Shown piece by piece: positions 1 to 8,896 of a DNA stretch of 64,000 nucleotides. This DNA comes from Symsagittifera roscoffensis (Eukaryota; Xenacoelomorpha; Acoela; Convolutidae), in contig NW_026971597.1 of the NCBI RefSeq assembly GCF_963678635.1, positions 1-64,000 of the forward strand, in the 5' to 3' direction. The notes below the pieces were generated by a model. It worked only from the letters and a program-made list of their open reading frames with translations. It made no database searches and was not told where the DNA came from. The translations under genes and the position numbers were made by a program. Numbering within the stretch: the first letter of the stretch is position 1; every line of letters begins with the position of its first letter.

Positions 1-167
1 ATTTCGGATAGGGTACACCGTCTGCTCGTCACGCTATCTTATTTTCGGCCGGATAGATTCGTGCAACTTCTTAGTCTAATACCGATCCTAATCTTACTCT
101 TATACTATTCTAGTCTCAGGTTGTTTAACTAGTCTGTGCTAGGCTCAATAGATCTAGGGTATACTGG

Positions 168-173
168 TTTATT
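168..173 (-). terminator. Polyadenylation signal AATAAA in the 3' LTR
   Basis: The minus strand reads CGCAATAAACC here, and the same hexamer is at 17553-17558 in the 5' LTR. It is the only AATAAA in the middle of the LTR and would mark the R/U5 part of the transcript end. Confidence 0.5.
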
Positions 174-233
174 GCGGCTGCTGAAGTTCTCTTGGAGAGG
201 CAACTAATTCTAAGTTAAATTCAAATCTCTCTG

Positions 234-261
234 GTGCTGAAATTACAAGTAATTTCAGCAC
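234..261. promoter_or_regulatory. Perfect 28-bp inverted repeat in the LTR (U3)
   Basis: Arms gtgctgaaattac and gtaatttcagcac are perfectly complementary around a two-base centre. It lies in the U3 part, before the AATAAA on the minus strand, and is kept unchanged in both LTRs. It could be a palindromic transcription-factor site or a hairpin; the sequence alone does not decide. Confidence 0.7.
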
Positions 262-376
262 TTACAAATAAGTGGGTTGTTAGTTAGATGGATCATGATT
301 GGTTAATATTAAATACTTTACAGTGGTAAAATATCTAATTTATCCAATCATAAAATGTAGTTTAGATCAGGTTCCA

Positions 377-386
377 CCCATCCGGG
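377..386 (-). other. Polypurine-tract-like sequence beside the 3' LTR
   Basis: On the minus strand the bases directly before the 3' LTR read ...cccggatggg followed by the LTR start TGGAACC. The GGATGGG stretch abutting the LTR is the only purine-rich run there and is in the position of the plus-strand primer. It is short, so the call rests mostly on position. Confidence 0.4.
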
Positions 387-1970
387 TTTTACAGAGTTTT
401 TTTAGAATAGTTTTTCTGCAATTCAAAGGATGGATGATGGACGTTGGTATTTGGCGAACATCATATTTCTTCTGGGTTCTCCTGTTAGAGAAGTTCCAGG
501 ATCAATCGTTGTGTCTTCTTATGACAACGACTGGGTTTTCTCAACAAACTCAAATCTGATTTCAGAATGGTTTGCTATGACAGGTTTTTCTGTTTCATGT
601 AGAAAACTTCTTTTGTGTTCAACCTAGTCTGGGAATGGCGTGGAGATTGTGCGTGGAGGGGATGCCTGGTTACTCGGATCTGTACGTATACTTGAACATC
701 GAGGTGGTCATTGGTCTAGTTCAATGAATTCCTTTTCTGCGAAGTCAAGTCGTACTCTAAATCCTTTGAGTTATGATTGTGGACGGCATATTGATTGTGG
801 TTGGCCATTCTTTTTCGAGTGTAGTGGGGTCCTTTTGTCTTTGGATGTTCGTCTTTGGTGTTGTATGCTGATCTATATACTGCAAGGTATAATTTACATT
901 TTAAAAAATTTTTATTAGTTCGGTGTTTTAATTATGATTTTGGTTAGTTGTTTTCACAAAAGCTTTTTGTTTTAGTTCGGTTATTTTGAAGAGTTACTCA
1001 CCCTTGAGTACCTCTTATTAAAAATAGAAGTGTGGTCACAAAGCGTGGATGTAGCGCGGTGGGTTAGGCCGGCTATAGAGCATGCTCAGGACGTCCTCTC
1101 TGGTGGGTTAGGCCAGGAGTGGGAGTATGATTTCGTGCGGTTTCTGTGAGAGGTCCTGTTATGTGATAACGTTTTATGTTGGGTTTATTGTGGTTTTTCT
1201 TATGTTTCGTTGGTTGTGTCCTTTTTTCAAAAATCAAATTGTTTTTGGTATGGGTTTGTCTTTCGACTTTTTTGTGTTTTATTATTTCTTTCTTAGACTT
1301 TATAATAGTCTTCAAAAGAATAAATTATCCAGTTTTAAACTGGGTTAATCCGGTTTGGGTACCGTTGGTTTCCTTTCCTTAGTCATGCTGTTATTCTATG
1401 ATTTGTGGTGTTTAGTAAGCTGCATTGGTTAGTTTTGTTTAGTATATAATTCCTTTCCAACCGGGTTAAAGGAAAGTTTGAAACGTGTTATCGTGTGTTA
1501 GAGTTGTTGAGTGTGAAAGCTTGAAACTGAAATTCATTATTTAAACAATTCTTCGTGGGCGAGCTGTGCGAGTTTGGATAGAATTTTTGTGCGAGTGAAT
1601 GGAAATATCAAAAGGTTAGTACTGCATTTTCGTTTTATCAATTTACTACATAGAATTTCAATTTTACTGCTAGTTTTTTGGGGAAAAATTAAGTTACAAA
1701 TTTTCATCATTATTAGAATTACTGCTTTTAGGGAAATAATTTATAAATTAATTTACTACATTGGTATGATTTTTATTGAATTTATTTAGTGCAAAATATT
1801 AATAGAGTTTTGAAGAATTTGAAGAAGTTTTCTATTTTTTATTTTTCTTTTGTGTAATTTGTAGGTGATCGTTGGATGAAGACTAAAAATCTAAATAAAA
1901 CATGGATAAAGAATGGTTAGTATTTATTTCAAATTTATTAGTGAAGAATATGATAAATTATACTTACATG
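387..1970 (-). other. 3' noncoding region of the element
   Basis: About 1.6 kb between the last ORF and the 3' LTR. It has T-rich short frames on the plus strand but nothing with convincing protein composition. A short direct repeat 'ggtgggttaggcc' occurs near 1058 and 1102. Nothing else was seen. Confidence 0.5.
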
Positions 1971-2813
1971 TTAGTCGTCGGGGAAAAAACCGTGGGGGAA
2001 GATGTCGTGTATTATGTCGGAATTTGTTAGTAATTTTGCTAGTATGCGAATGATGTTTTTAGTTTGAAGCAGTGGCCAAAGCAATTGAAGTGCTTTAATA
2101 GTTTTTAGTTCTTCAGTGCCAACTGCAAACTCATAAGGTGTGTTTTGGATGAGATTATATAATTTGTGATTGTATTTAGTGTTGTGAATGAATTCTAATA
2201 TCGGGATTTCTATAGGTTGGATAAATTCATGTGGGATAAGGAAGGGTCTGGATTCTTCTGCGTTGAAGGTCTTCGTGATGGGACAAAAAATATACATTTG
2301 GGTTATGGGATCAAAATTGCGAAGAATACCGTGAAGGTTAGTATCTTTGATGCAATATGTGAAGTTAAGAAAAAATGGTGATGTGTATTTAGAGTTAATA
2401 AATTGAAAACGGTGGTGTGGTGGTCTTGATGGAGTATGTAGATCAAAATGATTTTGTATGAAGCGATAATATGTATATGTGTGGGTTTGTTTAGTTCGTA
2501 ACATAATGTCGTGTGAGCAGTGCAAATCGCGTTCTTGTGGTGCAAGGAAATTGAAGGTTAGTGAAAATAATTGAAATCTTTCTTTAAAACTTTCGTAAGC
2601 TTGCATGTCGGTTAGTGCTTCAGAAATGACGTGGTCGAATTTGCGATCAAATATATTGAGTGTAAATACATATGGTGTTTTTATGAAGAATTTTTCTGTG
2701 ATTTGTGCGTTAGCGAAACAATCATCATCTAGAAATTGGTCTTGGTTAGCTCGGATGATGTTGTGATCGTAATATTCTTGCGTATATTCGTTAGCTCGGG
2801 GTGCAGTGTCTTT
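1971..2813 (-). CDS. 3'-terminal accessory ORF of the element, unknown
   Basis: 280 open codons after a TAA (2816-2814), with the first ATG at 2606. The whole frame looks protein-like: balanced composition, with aromatic and acidic residues upstream of the ATG (NQDQFLDDDCFANAQ, TPYVFTLNIFDRKFDHV), suggesting that the real start is an upstream exon. It ends in LLTNSDIIHDIFPHGFFPDD. No family is recognised. Its place, between env and the 3' LTR, is where complex retroviruses carry accessory or regulatory genes. Confidence 0.5.
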   Translation of the reverse strand, partial: KDTAPRANEYTQEYYDHNIIRANQDQFLDDDCFANAQITEKFFIKTPYVFTLNIFDRKFDHVISEALTDMQAYESFKERFQLFSLTFNFLAPQERDLHCSHDIMLRTKQTHTYTYYRFIQNHFDLHTPSRPPHHRFQFINSKYTSPFFLNFTYCIKDTNLHGILRNFDPITQMYIFCPITKTFNAEESRPFLIPHEFIQPIEIPILEFIHNTKYNHKLYNLIQNTPYEFAVGTEELKTIKALQLLWPLLQTKNIIRILAKLLTNSDIIHDIFPHGFFPDD

Positions 2814-3062
2814 TTAGTGACTTTTTATATCCTATATAAGTAAATTGTCTATGTGTTAGTGGTGTGGTGAGTCGATATAGCATATCTTGATTTCTTTCTA
2901 TATCGATGTGAGTATTGGATAAAGGTAGGCAAAGGGGTTTTCAAGGTGGAAGGGTTGTTGTTGTAGGGTGATAAAATTATCTAGTTCCTGGGAGATTTGG
3001 GGAGTATCTGGAGAATTGGGTGATAGGTCTGAATGAAATGAAGAGTAGGTTGGGGTGACTTG

Positions 3063-3404
3063 TTAAGCATAAGAGGGTGTAGAAATGGATGGGAGTGGGT
3101 TATTTGGTGGGATTGGTTGAAAAGGGGTTTTTGAAAAAACTGAGGAGTTTGTTTGGAAATTATTGGATGGAGATGGTTCAGAGTCTGCAAATTCATCAGG
3201 GGTTTCAATATTTGGGTTATTGAGTTGTGAGATGGAGTATAAAACTGAGATATGTGAATTAGTGTCTGAATTCATGCCTGATGTTACATTATTGGTTGGG
3301 AAATCGGGTGGCGGGAAAGCAAAAAGTGGAATTATTGTAATTGGAGTGTTGAGGTTGGTTGGATGGGAATTTGAGCGGTGTAGGGATCCAAGTTGTAGGC
3401 TCAT
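3063..3404 (-). CDS. Pro/Ser/Asn-rich ORF after env, unknown
   Basis: 113 residues from an ATG that overlaps the preceding stop by ATGA, an arrangement compatible with stop-restart or with an indel splitting one longer reading frame. The sequence is low in hydrophobic residues and rich in P, S, N and T, without a recognisable domain. A further frame (to 2981) is open past its end. Confidence 0.35.
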   Translation of the reverse strand: MSLQLGSLHRSNSHPTNLNTPITIIPLFAFPPPDFPTNNVTSGMNSDTNSHISVLYSISQLNNPNIETPDEFADSEPSPSNNFQTNSSVFSKTPFQPIPPNNPLPSISTPSYA

Positions 3405-3775
3405 CGTGGGCTAAAAAAATTATTATTTTGAGACTGAAAAGCGGTGGTATGGGGTTGTTCTATAATTTGTTCATATGTATTTTCATCTAGTGAATGATGT
3501 GTCATTATATGTTGAATGGGACTTTGTGATATGGTTGGTCTAAAATTTGGATTATGTGTTATTGCTAAATTTCGAAAATTTCGTGGGATTAGGGATAATG
3601 GATGGTTATGTGGTAGGGGTGGTAACTGTGGTGCTGTGGGCGTTATTTCTACATTGTTATGTTCTTCGTCATATGTGTTCTGTCTTGTTGCTATTTTTGT
3701 GTTGTATTCTTTTATTTGTGCGTCTAAAAGAATTTTGTTTATTGATGATGAAAAAATTCCAAAAAAATCCTGCAA
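3401..3775 (-). CDS. ORF overlapping the env 3' end, with a PTAP-type motif
   Basis: About 124 codons, open just after a TAG, overlapping the last 36 codons of the envelope frame in another phase. There is no ATG near the start. Contains NVEITPTAPQLPPLP around residue 45: PTAP and PPLP resemble the late-domain motifs retroviruses use to recruit budding machinery. It could be the true cytoplasmic tail of Env separated by an indel, or an accessory product. The end overlaps the next ORF by ATGA (3404-3401). Confidence 0.4.
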   Translation of the reverse strand: MQDFFGIFSSSINKILLDAQIKEYNTKIATRQNTYDEEHNNVEITPTAPQLPPLPHNHPLSLIPRNFRNLAITHNPNFRPTISQSPIQHIMTHHSLDENTYEQIIEQPHTTAFQSQNNNFFSPR

Positions 3776-6098
3776 ATAGTATGCATGCTACACTTGCTTG
3801 TCTATTTACTTGTGTGTGTATAGCGCATGTATTATAGATTCCTTTTAAAAGTGAAAAAAGAAATCCTATAAAGTTAAACATTGCGTATAAAATAGTTAAT
3901 TTTTCTAAGTTGTAATAGGGCCATCCTAGAAAATCAAGAATTTCATTTTTGAGTGTAACAAAGCTAAAAATATTTATAGGTGAGATATCTTGTGGTCGGT
4001 ATTTTTCACCGTTTAGATATATATAGTCTTTAATGTCTTTAAAATATCCGCTATAGTCTTGTGTATAAATATCTGCAAATCCTGCGGTTTCGGCAAGTTT
4101 GCGTAAGTTTTGGTCAATTGATTGTCTTTGTATAGTGTCCATTTGTGTTAATAATTCTTGGAATTGTTGTGTTCTAATGTGATGTTGGATATCGGATTTT
4201 GAATATATTCCAATTGACTGTAGGTCAATATTTGGGTTTCGAGTAATAGCTCTAATGCTTTCAGGTGAAAATTTTTTGAGTGATTGCATTAATGTGGGAT
4301 ATGGGGTAAGAAGGTAATATTTATCTTCATCAGGGTTCAGTTGTACTACATTGTGGCTATTTTCTGATCCACATGGGACTGCGGTATCCCAGAAATAGGT
4401 TCGTCTTGAAAGTGTGTCAACGAAATGTACTTTATTCTTATAAAAGATAGGGATTCTTTTATAGCATCGTTTATCTTCAAAAACATATAGTGGTGATACT
4501 TTTTTGGTACAGGTATAAAACCATAAAATGTTTCCTTCATAGTCTAAAAAATTTGATCTATTTCCTGACAGTAAATATCCTGCGTAGGGTATTTTTAATA
4601 CTGCTAGTGCAAGTGATTGTAGGATTTGTGTCCTTTCTAATTCGCATAGTTGGTGAAGTGTTTCTAATTGAGAAAGTGACATTTCTTGAAAAATTCGGCT
4701 AATTGTGTAGTCTAATTTCATATCTAGGTGAATATCATAGTGGATATTACCGAAATATGTACTATTCATTAGTGATAGTTCTTGTAAACGTGTGCTTCTA
4801 GTTTCATGGGGCTTCAGATGTCCACCAGGTTGACCTTTACTTTTTTGAAAATCAACTGGTATATATGATGTTCCTTCGTTTATAGGGTGACTTGTGGCGT
4901 ATGGGTCGATTTTTACTTTTCCAGTGGTCATGTCGAATCCTTTTTCGTATTCAACTAATATTTCGGAGTATTGTGTTTTGTGAAGTGGATTTCTGTATTT
5001 ACATGCAATCTCTGTTTCTTGATATATTTGAAAACGTGTCAATTTATTTTCTATATTTTGTATGTTTCTAAAACTAGAACTTTGTTTTCGTGATGAATAT
5101 ACTTGTTCATATGGGATTGATTGTATAAAATATTTTTCGTGAAATTTTATCATACGAGCGTGTATTTTTGCTACTTGAAATGTTGTACATGTGTCTTCGG
5201 GAAACCAAACAATTGTTGCTTGTGTTCGTGTTGTAGGGTCACAATAGCCTTGGTCGTTTTTACAGGGTAATCTAATTCCTTGATAGATCATTGTGTTGTC
5301 AGATAAATCGCATGTGAGTTGTATTTTTTCGAGTTGTATTTTCCAATCGAAAAATATTATGTCTTGATATCCTTTATTTTTTGTGTCTGCTTTGCAGTTT
5401 GATGAGTTATTTATACCAATATGTGGTATCCAGTGTTTATCGTGTATGTCATAAGTTAATCTTCCGTGTGCGCCGTTGTATGGGTATTTTTCATCTAGTT
5501 TTATATGTCCTTGATATCTTTCAAGTTCTGCTTGATGTACAGAATCTGCAAAAACTTGGAAATATACTAATTTTCTATCTGTGATTTTATTTCTTGTGAT
5601 ATTTAGTCTGAGTAACTCGTTTTTACAATCTTCGGGATTGAGATGTAAAAGTCGTCCGATATTACTCTGGTAGAATGATTCGTGGTCAAGTCGGTTTTTA
5701 TTTCCATTTGAGACTTGTGAACAATGTACTTTCTTTTCAGAAAATGTTGCTGTGAATTTATATCCTATAACTGTTGTTGCTCGGGCTTTTGAATAAAGTG
5801 TCGCTATTACATTTGTAGTTTCTATAGCTTGTGGTTCTGTTTCGCATTGTGATACTTGATTTATTGCATATTTGTGTAGTGTTTTTCGTTCATTTTCTTC
5901 ACAATCGTAATGTGTTACTAATAAATCTTGGGGTCCTGTGCGGGGGAAGGGTTTATGTTCTGATTGGAGATTACTAGAAAAAAGAATTGGAGAAAAATTA
6001 ATAATTTTAGAATATACATGTGTATGATAATCCTGAGTATGGGTTATAAAATGTGATGTAACCAATTGTCTTTTTGGTATATCTGTCGTATTTGTATA
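3669..6098 (-). CDS. env: Envelope-like membrane glycoprotein
   Basis: 809 open codons with no ATG in the first 260, so translation must start upstream or after splicing. The ectodomain is Cys-rich with several N-X-S/T sites. A basic site ETRSTR near residue 430 could be a protease cleavage point. A helical stretch (around LETLHQLCELERTQIL) follows, then a Cys-bearing region from GNRSNFLDYEGN to about AVPCGSEN. A membrane segment (TILYAMFNFIGFLFSLL) lies near the C-terminus, with a second hydrophobic stretch after it. Length, topology and position after pol fit a retroelement Env. The helix followed by paired-Cys segments recalls class III (gB-like) glycoproteins reported in chuviruses and some retroelements; that family assignment is inference. 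Env would mediate cell entry of particles. Confidence 0.7.
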   Translation of the reverse strand, partial: YTNTTDIPKRQLVTSHFITHTQDYHTHVYSKIINFSPILFSSNLQSEHKPFPRTGPQDLLVTHYDCEENERKTLHKYAINQVSQCETEPQAIETTNVIATLYSKARATTVIGYKFTATFSEKKVHCSQVSNGNKNRLDHESFYQSNIGRLLHLNPEDCKNELLRLNITRNKITDRKLVYFQVFADSVHQAELERYQGHIKLDEKYPYNGAHGRLTYDIHDKHWIPHIGINNSSNCKADTKNKGYQDIIFFDWKIQLEKIQLTCDLSDNTMIYQGIRLPCKNDQGYCDPTTRTQATIVWFPEDTCTTFQVAKIHARMIKFHEKYFIQSIPYEQVYSSRKQSSSFRNIQNIENKLTRFQIYQETEIACKYRNPLHKTQYSEILVEYEKGFDMTTGKVKIDPYATSHPINEGTSYIPVDFQKSKGQPGGHLKPHETRSTRLQELSLMNSTYFGNIHYDIHLDMKLDYTISRIFQEMSLSQLETLHQLCELERTQILQSLALAVLKIPYAGYLLSGNRSNFLDYEGNILWFYTCTKKVSPLYVFEDKRCYKRIPIFYKNKVHFVDTLSRRTYFWDTAVPCGSENSHNVVQLNPDEDKYYLLTPYPTLMQSLKKFSPESIRAITRNPNIDLQSIGIYSKSDIQHHIRTQQFQELLTQMDTIQRQSIDQNLRKLAETAGFADIYTQDYSGYFKDIKDYIYLNGEKYRPQDISPINIFSFVTLKNEILDFLGWPYYNLEKLTILYAMFNFIGFLFSLLKGIYNTCAIHTQVNRQASVACILFAGFFWNFFIINKQNSFRRTNKRIQHKNSNKTEHI

Positions 6099-7182
6099 TT
6101 ACTTCAGTTGTTATAAATGGTGGTGTTAGTGATTGAGCTGTTATATTTGGCGGGTTTAATGGGTAGGGATGTTGAGTAATGTTGTTTAGTTTAACCGTGA
6201 TTTCAAATTTTAATTGTAGACTATTTTGTTGGAGTATTTGGATGTTATGATCACGAATGTCTTCGTGGATGTCTTGTCGATATTGTAGTCTATTGAGTGC
6301 CCAGTTGTGGAGTCGGTTACTTTCTGGGTGTTGTCCAAATAATGGTGGAGGTGCTGTGAATGTATTCCAGTCTAGTCTTAAAGGAATATTTGTTGATGAT
6401 TGTTCTCGATATCTAGCGTCGAGGTTATTTGGGAAATTTAAGTTAAAAGGCGTTGGTGAAATCTGGCTTATTGATGGTGTTGATGGTAGTGATAATGTTT
6501 CTGGTAGTGATGAGGATGTTGTTGTATCCGTAGAAATATCTATTGGATCATTGATTAAACTTGGTTCACCTTGTGTGAATGAATGTGTTGTCCAATATGG
6601 TAGTCGTGATGTTTGGTTTGTGGGGTTAAAGGGATTTTCACGTATTTGTTCAGATGTTGGTGTTGAACCTAAGTAATCTGAGGGTAGGCTTGAGGTGCTA
6701 CGTTGTGAAAGAAGCGTAGGGGTTTCTGGTAATATACCAATGGGGTTTTCTGGAGTATTTTGTGATGGGGATTGAGGTATATCAAAATGAACTCGGGGAG
6801 TTTGAAAATTTCTGTTTCGTCGAGGATGTATAATTTGTCTATTTATTTCGACTGTATTTTGGATTTGACTAGGATTTCGTATTCTACTTAATTCTTGTGG
6901 TAGTGTTGGGTATAAGTTATATGTTGGTTCGCTTAGAGGTGCTTGTCGTTGAACTGGTTCTAGTGGTTCAGATAAGCGAGCGTGTCGTTCTTCAAAGGTA
7001 TATGGGTTATCTTGAAAGGAAATTCGTGTGGATGTTTGGGGGTTTTGGGTAGTTGAAGGTGGTGTTGGGTTATCTTGGGATGATGTCGGTGAAGACTGAC
7101 TGTATAATTGTTGGTTAGCAATTTTTGATGGTTTTTTATTTTTTCCTTTAGTGGAAAAATTTATGTTTATTATAGTATTCTT
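6007..7182 (-). CDS. Long open frame without ATG, Pro/Ser/Thr/Asn/Gln-rich (probable 5' part of the env gene)
   Basis: 391 codons are open from a TAG (7185-7183) to a TAA (6009-6007) with no in-frame ATG, so it is easily missed. The composition is clearly protein-like: rich in P, S, T, N and Q with low hydrophobicity in the first 280 codons, then more ordered (LDWNTFTAPPPLFGQHPES and a helical stretch before residue 350). The TAG is preceded by a T/C-rich tract (attctctttctag), a good 3' splice acceptor, which would explain the missing start. The last 30 codons overlap the envelope frame in another phase. One indel in that overlap could separate what was one ORF. No homologue is recognised. 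Confidence 0.6.
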   Translation of the reverse strand, partial: KNTIININFSTKGKNKKPSKIANQQLYSQSSPTSSQDNPTPPSTTQNPQTSTRISFQDNPYTFEERHARLSEPLEPVQRQAPLSEPTYNLYPTLPQELSRIRNPSQIQNTVEINRQIIHPRRNRNFQTPRVHFDIPQSPSQNTPENPIGILPETPTLLSQRSTSSLPSDYLGSTPTSEQIRENPFNPTNQTSRLPYWTTHSFTQGEPSLINDPIDISTDTTTSSSLPETLSLPSTPSISQISPTPFNLNFPNNLDARYREQSSTNIPLRLDWNTFTAPPPLFGQHPESNRLHNWALNRLQYRQDIHEDIRDHNIQILQQNSLQLKFEITVKLNNITQHPYPLNPPNITAQSLTPPFITTEVIYKYDRYTKKTIGYITFYNPYSGLSYTCIF

Positions 7183-7336
7183 CTAGAAAGAGAATTAGGA
7201 GGATTGTTGCTAGGGCGAATGTGATGATTGCTTTCTTTATAATTTTGCATATTGTCAAGATGAGGGATGATAGAAATGTTATAAAAATTACAAACAGTAA
7301 AAAAATATCTGTTCTACTAAAAATGGTTCGTATCAT
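7148..7336 (-). CDS. Small membrane-protein ORF upstream of env, unknown
   Basis: 62 residues from an ATG, almost wholly hydrophobic. Two potential membrane segments (around residues 11-32 and 36-52) are separated by KIIKK. It could be a signal/anchor peptide for the envelope region, since it overlaps the start of the open frame 7182-6007, or a viroporin-like peptide. No family is recognised, and short hydrophobic ORFs arise easily in T-rich DNA. Confidence 0.35.
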   Translation of the reverse strand: MIRTIFSRTDIFLLFVIFITFLSSLILTICKIIKKAIITFALATILLILFLEEYYNKHKFFH

Positions 7337-8256
7337 TTAGATAAATTTTGTGAATCGTACCTGTGGATATAGTCAATAGCTTTTGAAAGTTGGAGGTATA
7401 GTTCAAATATGGAATAGAAAATTAAAAAAATATTGCAAAAAATGATTAAGATTATTACAAAAGATTCAAAGGTATCAAAAAGAAATATAATTAAAAGTTT
7501 AAATATCGTTCAAAAGTTTATGAGAATGTTAAGAATTATGTTGACTGGTCGAGAGAAGAGCATTTAAGAAATGGCTTCTCGATCGAATATTTTTGGTGTT
7601 TAAGGCAATTTTCAAGTGTGGTCGAATTATTTATTGGTTTTTTGACAAGTGGGTTGAGTTTTGTGAAAAATTGTTGGGGGCAAATTTTATGGTGATCGGG
7701 AGGTCTTCTTTTTCTTTATTTTTATTTGTCAAAGGATCTGGGGTATTTTTGAGATTTTTATACTTTAGGCTAATTAAAATGGTCGTTCTTTTACTTTAGG
7801 CTAATTTAACATATTTGTTTTGGGGGGTATTTGAGGTCTGAGTTGGGGAAATATTGTTGATTTTTGGGTTATTAGATAAGGGAGGGTTATGATATTATGG
7901 TGATATTTATTTTAGTTGTCAAGTTGGAGTGGTTTGCTTATTTTTGACCTGGAGGTCGCAAAGTTATAGTTATAGATATGCCTGGAGTTTTATTATCATT
8001 CGTCTAGTTGATTTGTGCTAGAGTTAGAGAAGGTGACGGATTGGATGAATCCTATTGGCTAATTATGAACTAGAGTCGCTGCGTGTTTGTCAGCATGTTA
8101 TTTTGAAAAATGAAAGTCAAAATATTTCAGAAGTGCAAAGATTATGAAATATAAAATTAAAGCTGTTTTTGAAATTCGACTTTCTTTAATATTTTAGATT
8201 GTGGGATGAATGTTTTATAGTTTTTACGTGGTTGATTTCTAAGTCGTGATGACTCT
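7337..8256 (-). other. Noncoding spacer between integrase and env region
   Basis: AT-rich; no open frame with convincing composition on the minus strand. The plus-strand frame at 7593-7799 is a low-complexity shadow. In retroelements with spliced env, introns end in this region. Confidence 0.5.
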
Positions 8257-8667
8257 CTATGTTCTGATTTGTCGATTTTTTTCTTGGGGTATTATTTTTT
8301 CTGTCAATTTTCTGTTTTTTCTTTCTTTTCGAGGTATATTTTGATCTAGCTTTTTTGTATTGTTTTTCGTTGTAGTTGATTTTTTATTTTGGTTTTCGAG
8401 ATGAATGTCATGTTGTTCCTTTGTTTTATTCTCCGTATTTGGGTTATTTTGAATAACTTTTAAACCTGTGAAAGAATATAATTGAGTTAGTTTGCGTAGT
8501 GCGTATTCTTTTGGGTAATAAGGTAATAGATTGTTTCGATGTTGAACAATTTCTTTTTTGTCTGAGTCGGTGATTTTATATGTGACATCAGTGGGTTTGG
8601 CAATTATTTGGTATGGTCCTTTACGAAGGGGTTGTAATTTTTTAGAAATTCCTTTTTGCGTCAACAA
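8257..8667 (-). CDS. Integrase C-terminal region (GPY/F-type module)
   Basis: 136 codons beginning at the deletion junction. LQPLRKGPYQIIAKPTDVTYKI matches the GPY/F chromatin-binding module that ends many Ty3/Gypsy integrases. It is followed by a short conserved-looking stretch and a Lys/Asn/Glu-rich tail ending in a TAG-bounded stop. It is separated from the catalytic core by a deletion and a frame change, so it is a remnant. Some 900 bases of noncoding sequence follow before the next open frame. Confidence 0.8.
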   Translation of the reverse strand: MLTQKGISKKLQPLRKGPYQIIAKPTDVTYKITDSDKKEIVQHRNNLLPYYPKEYALRKLTQLYSFTGLKVIQNNPNTENKTKEQHDIHLENQNKKSTTTKNNTKKLDQNIPRKERKNRKLTEKIIPQEKNRQIRT

Positions 8668-8896
8668 TTACCATAATGTAGGAGTTTCCTTCGGATGATG
8701 GTGAAATTGGTCCTTTTGTATCAAATGAAATACGGTGGTTAAAGTACAAACTTTGTTCTTTAAAGTCTTGTTTTTGTGCTATTTGTTTTTGATTTGGATA
8801 AGGTTTATTTAGCTGACATACTATACAATCATTGCGTAGTACTTTTATCCAAATTGGTGCATTTGGAAAATTAAAGTTTTGTATGAAATTTGAATA
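8642..8896 (-). pseudogene. Integrase fragment: zinc-binding cysteines and start of the catalytic core, frameshifted
   Basis: In a different frame from the upstream pol ORF lies the remainder of the HHCC zinc-binding domain (DCIVCQLNK gives the Cys pair), followed by the start of the integrase core (SFDTKGPI, containing the first catalytic aspartate, then VIVDA). It then runs directly into the C-terminal GPY/F-type region in yet another frame. The second aspartate and the glutamate of the D,D-35-E triad are absent from the sequence. This copy therefore cannot make integrase. Confidence 0.85.

Larger units (their letters stand above)
1..376 (-). repeat. 3' LTR of the retroelement, cut by the window start
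   Basis: Aligns with 17393-17762. By eye there are three substitutions, one single-base indel and one short rearranged block (around 36-52). It ends on the plus strand with ...ggttcca, which read on the minus strand is the TGG start of the LTR. By comparison with the other copy, about 34 bases are missing to the left. Near identity of the two LTRs indicates a recent insertion. Confidence 0.93.

Noticed and set aside
299-918. Plus-strand ORFs in and after the left LTR
   Set aside because: T-rich shadows opposite the noncoding 3' end of the element; no protein-like composition.
1000-1120. tRNA-like or SINE-like phrase 'gtgggttaggcc' twice
   Set aside because: No A/B-box pair at proper spacing and no cloverleaf; only a short direct repeat.
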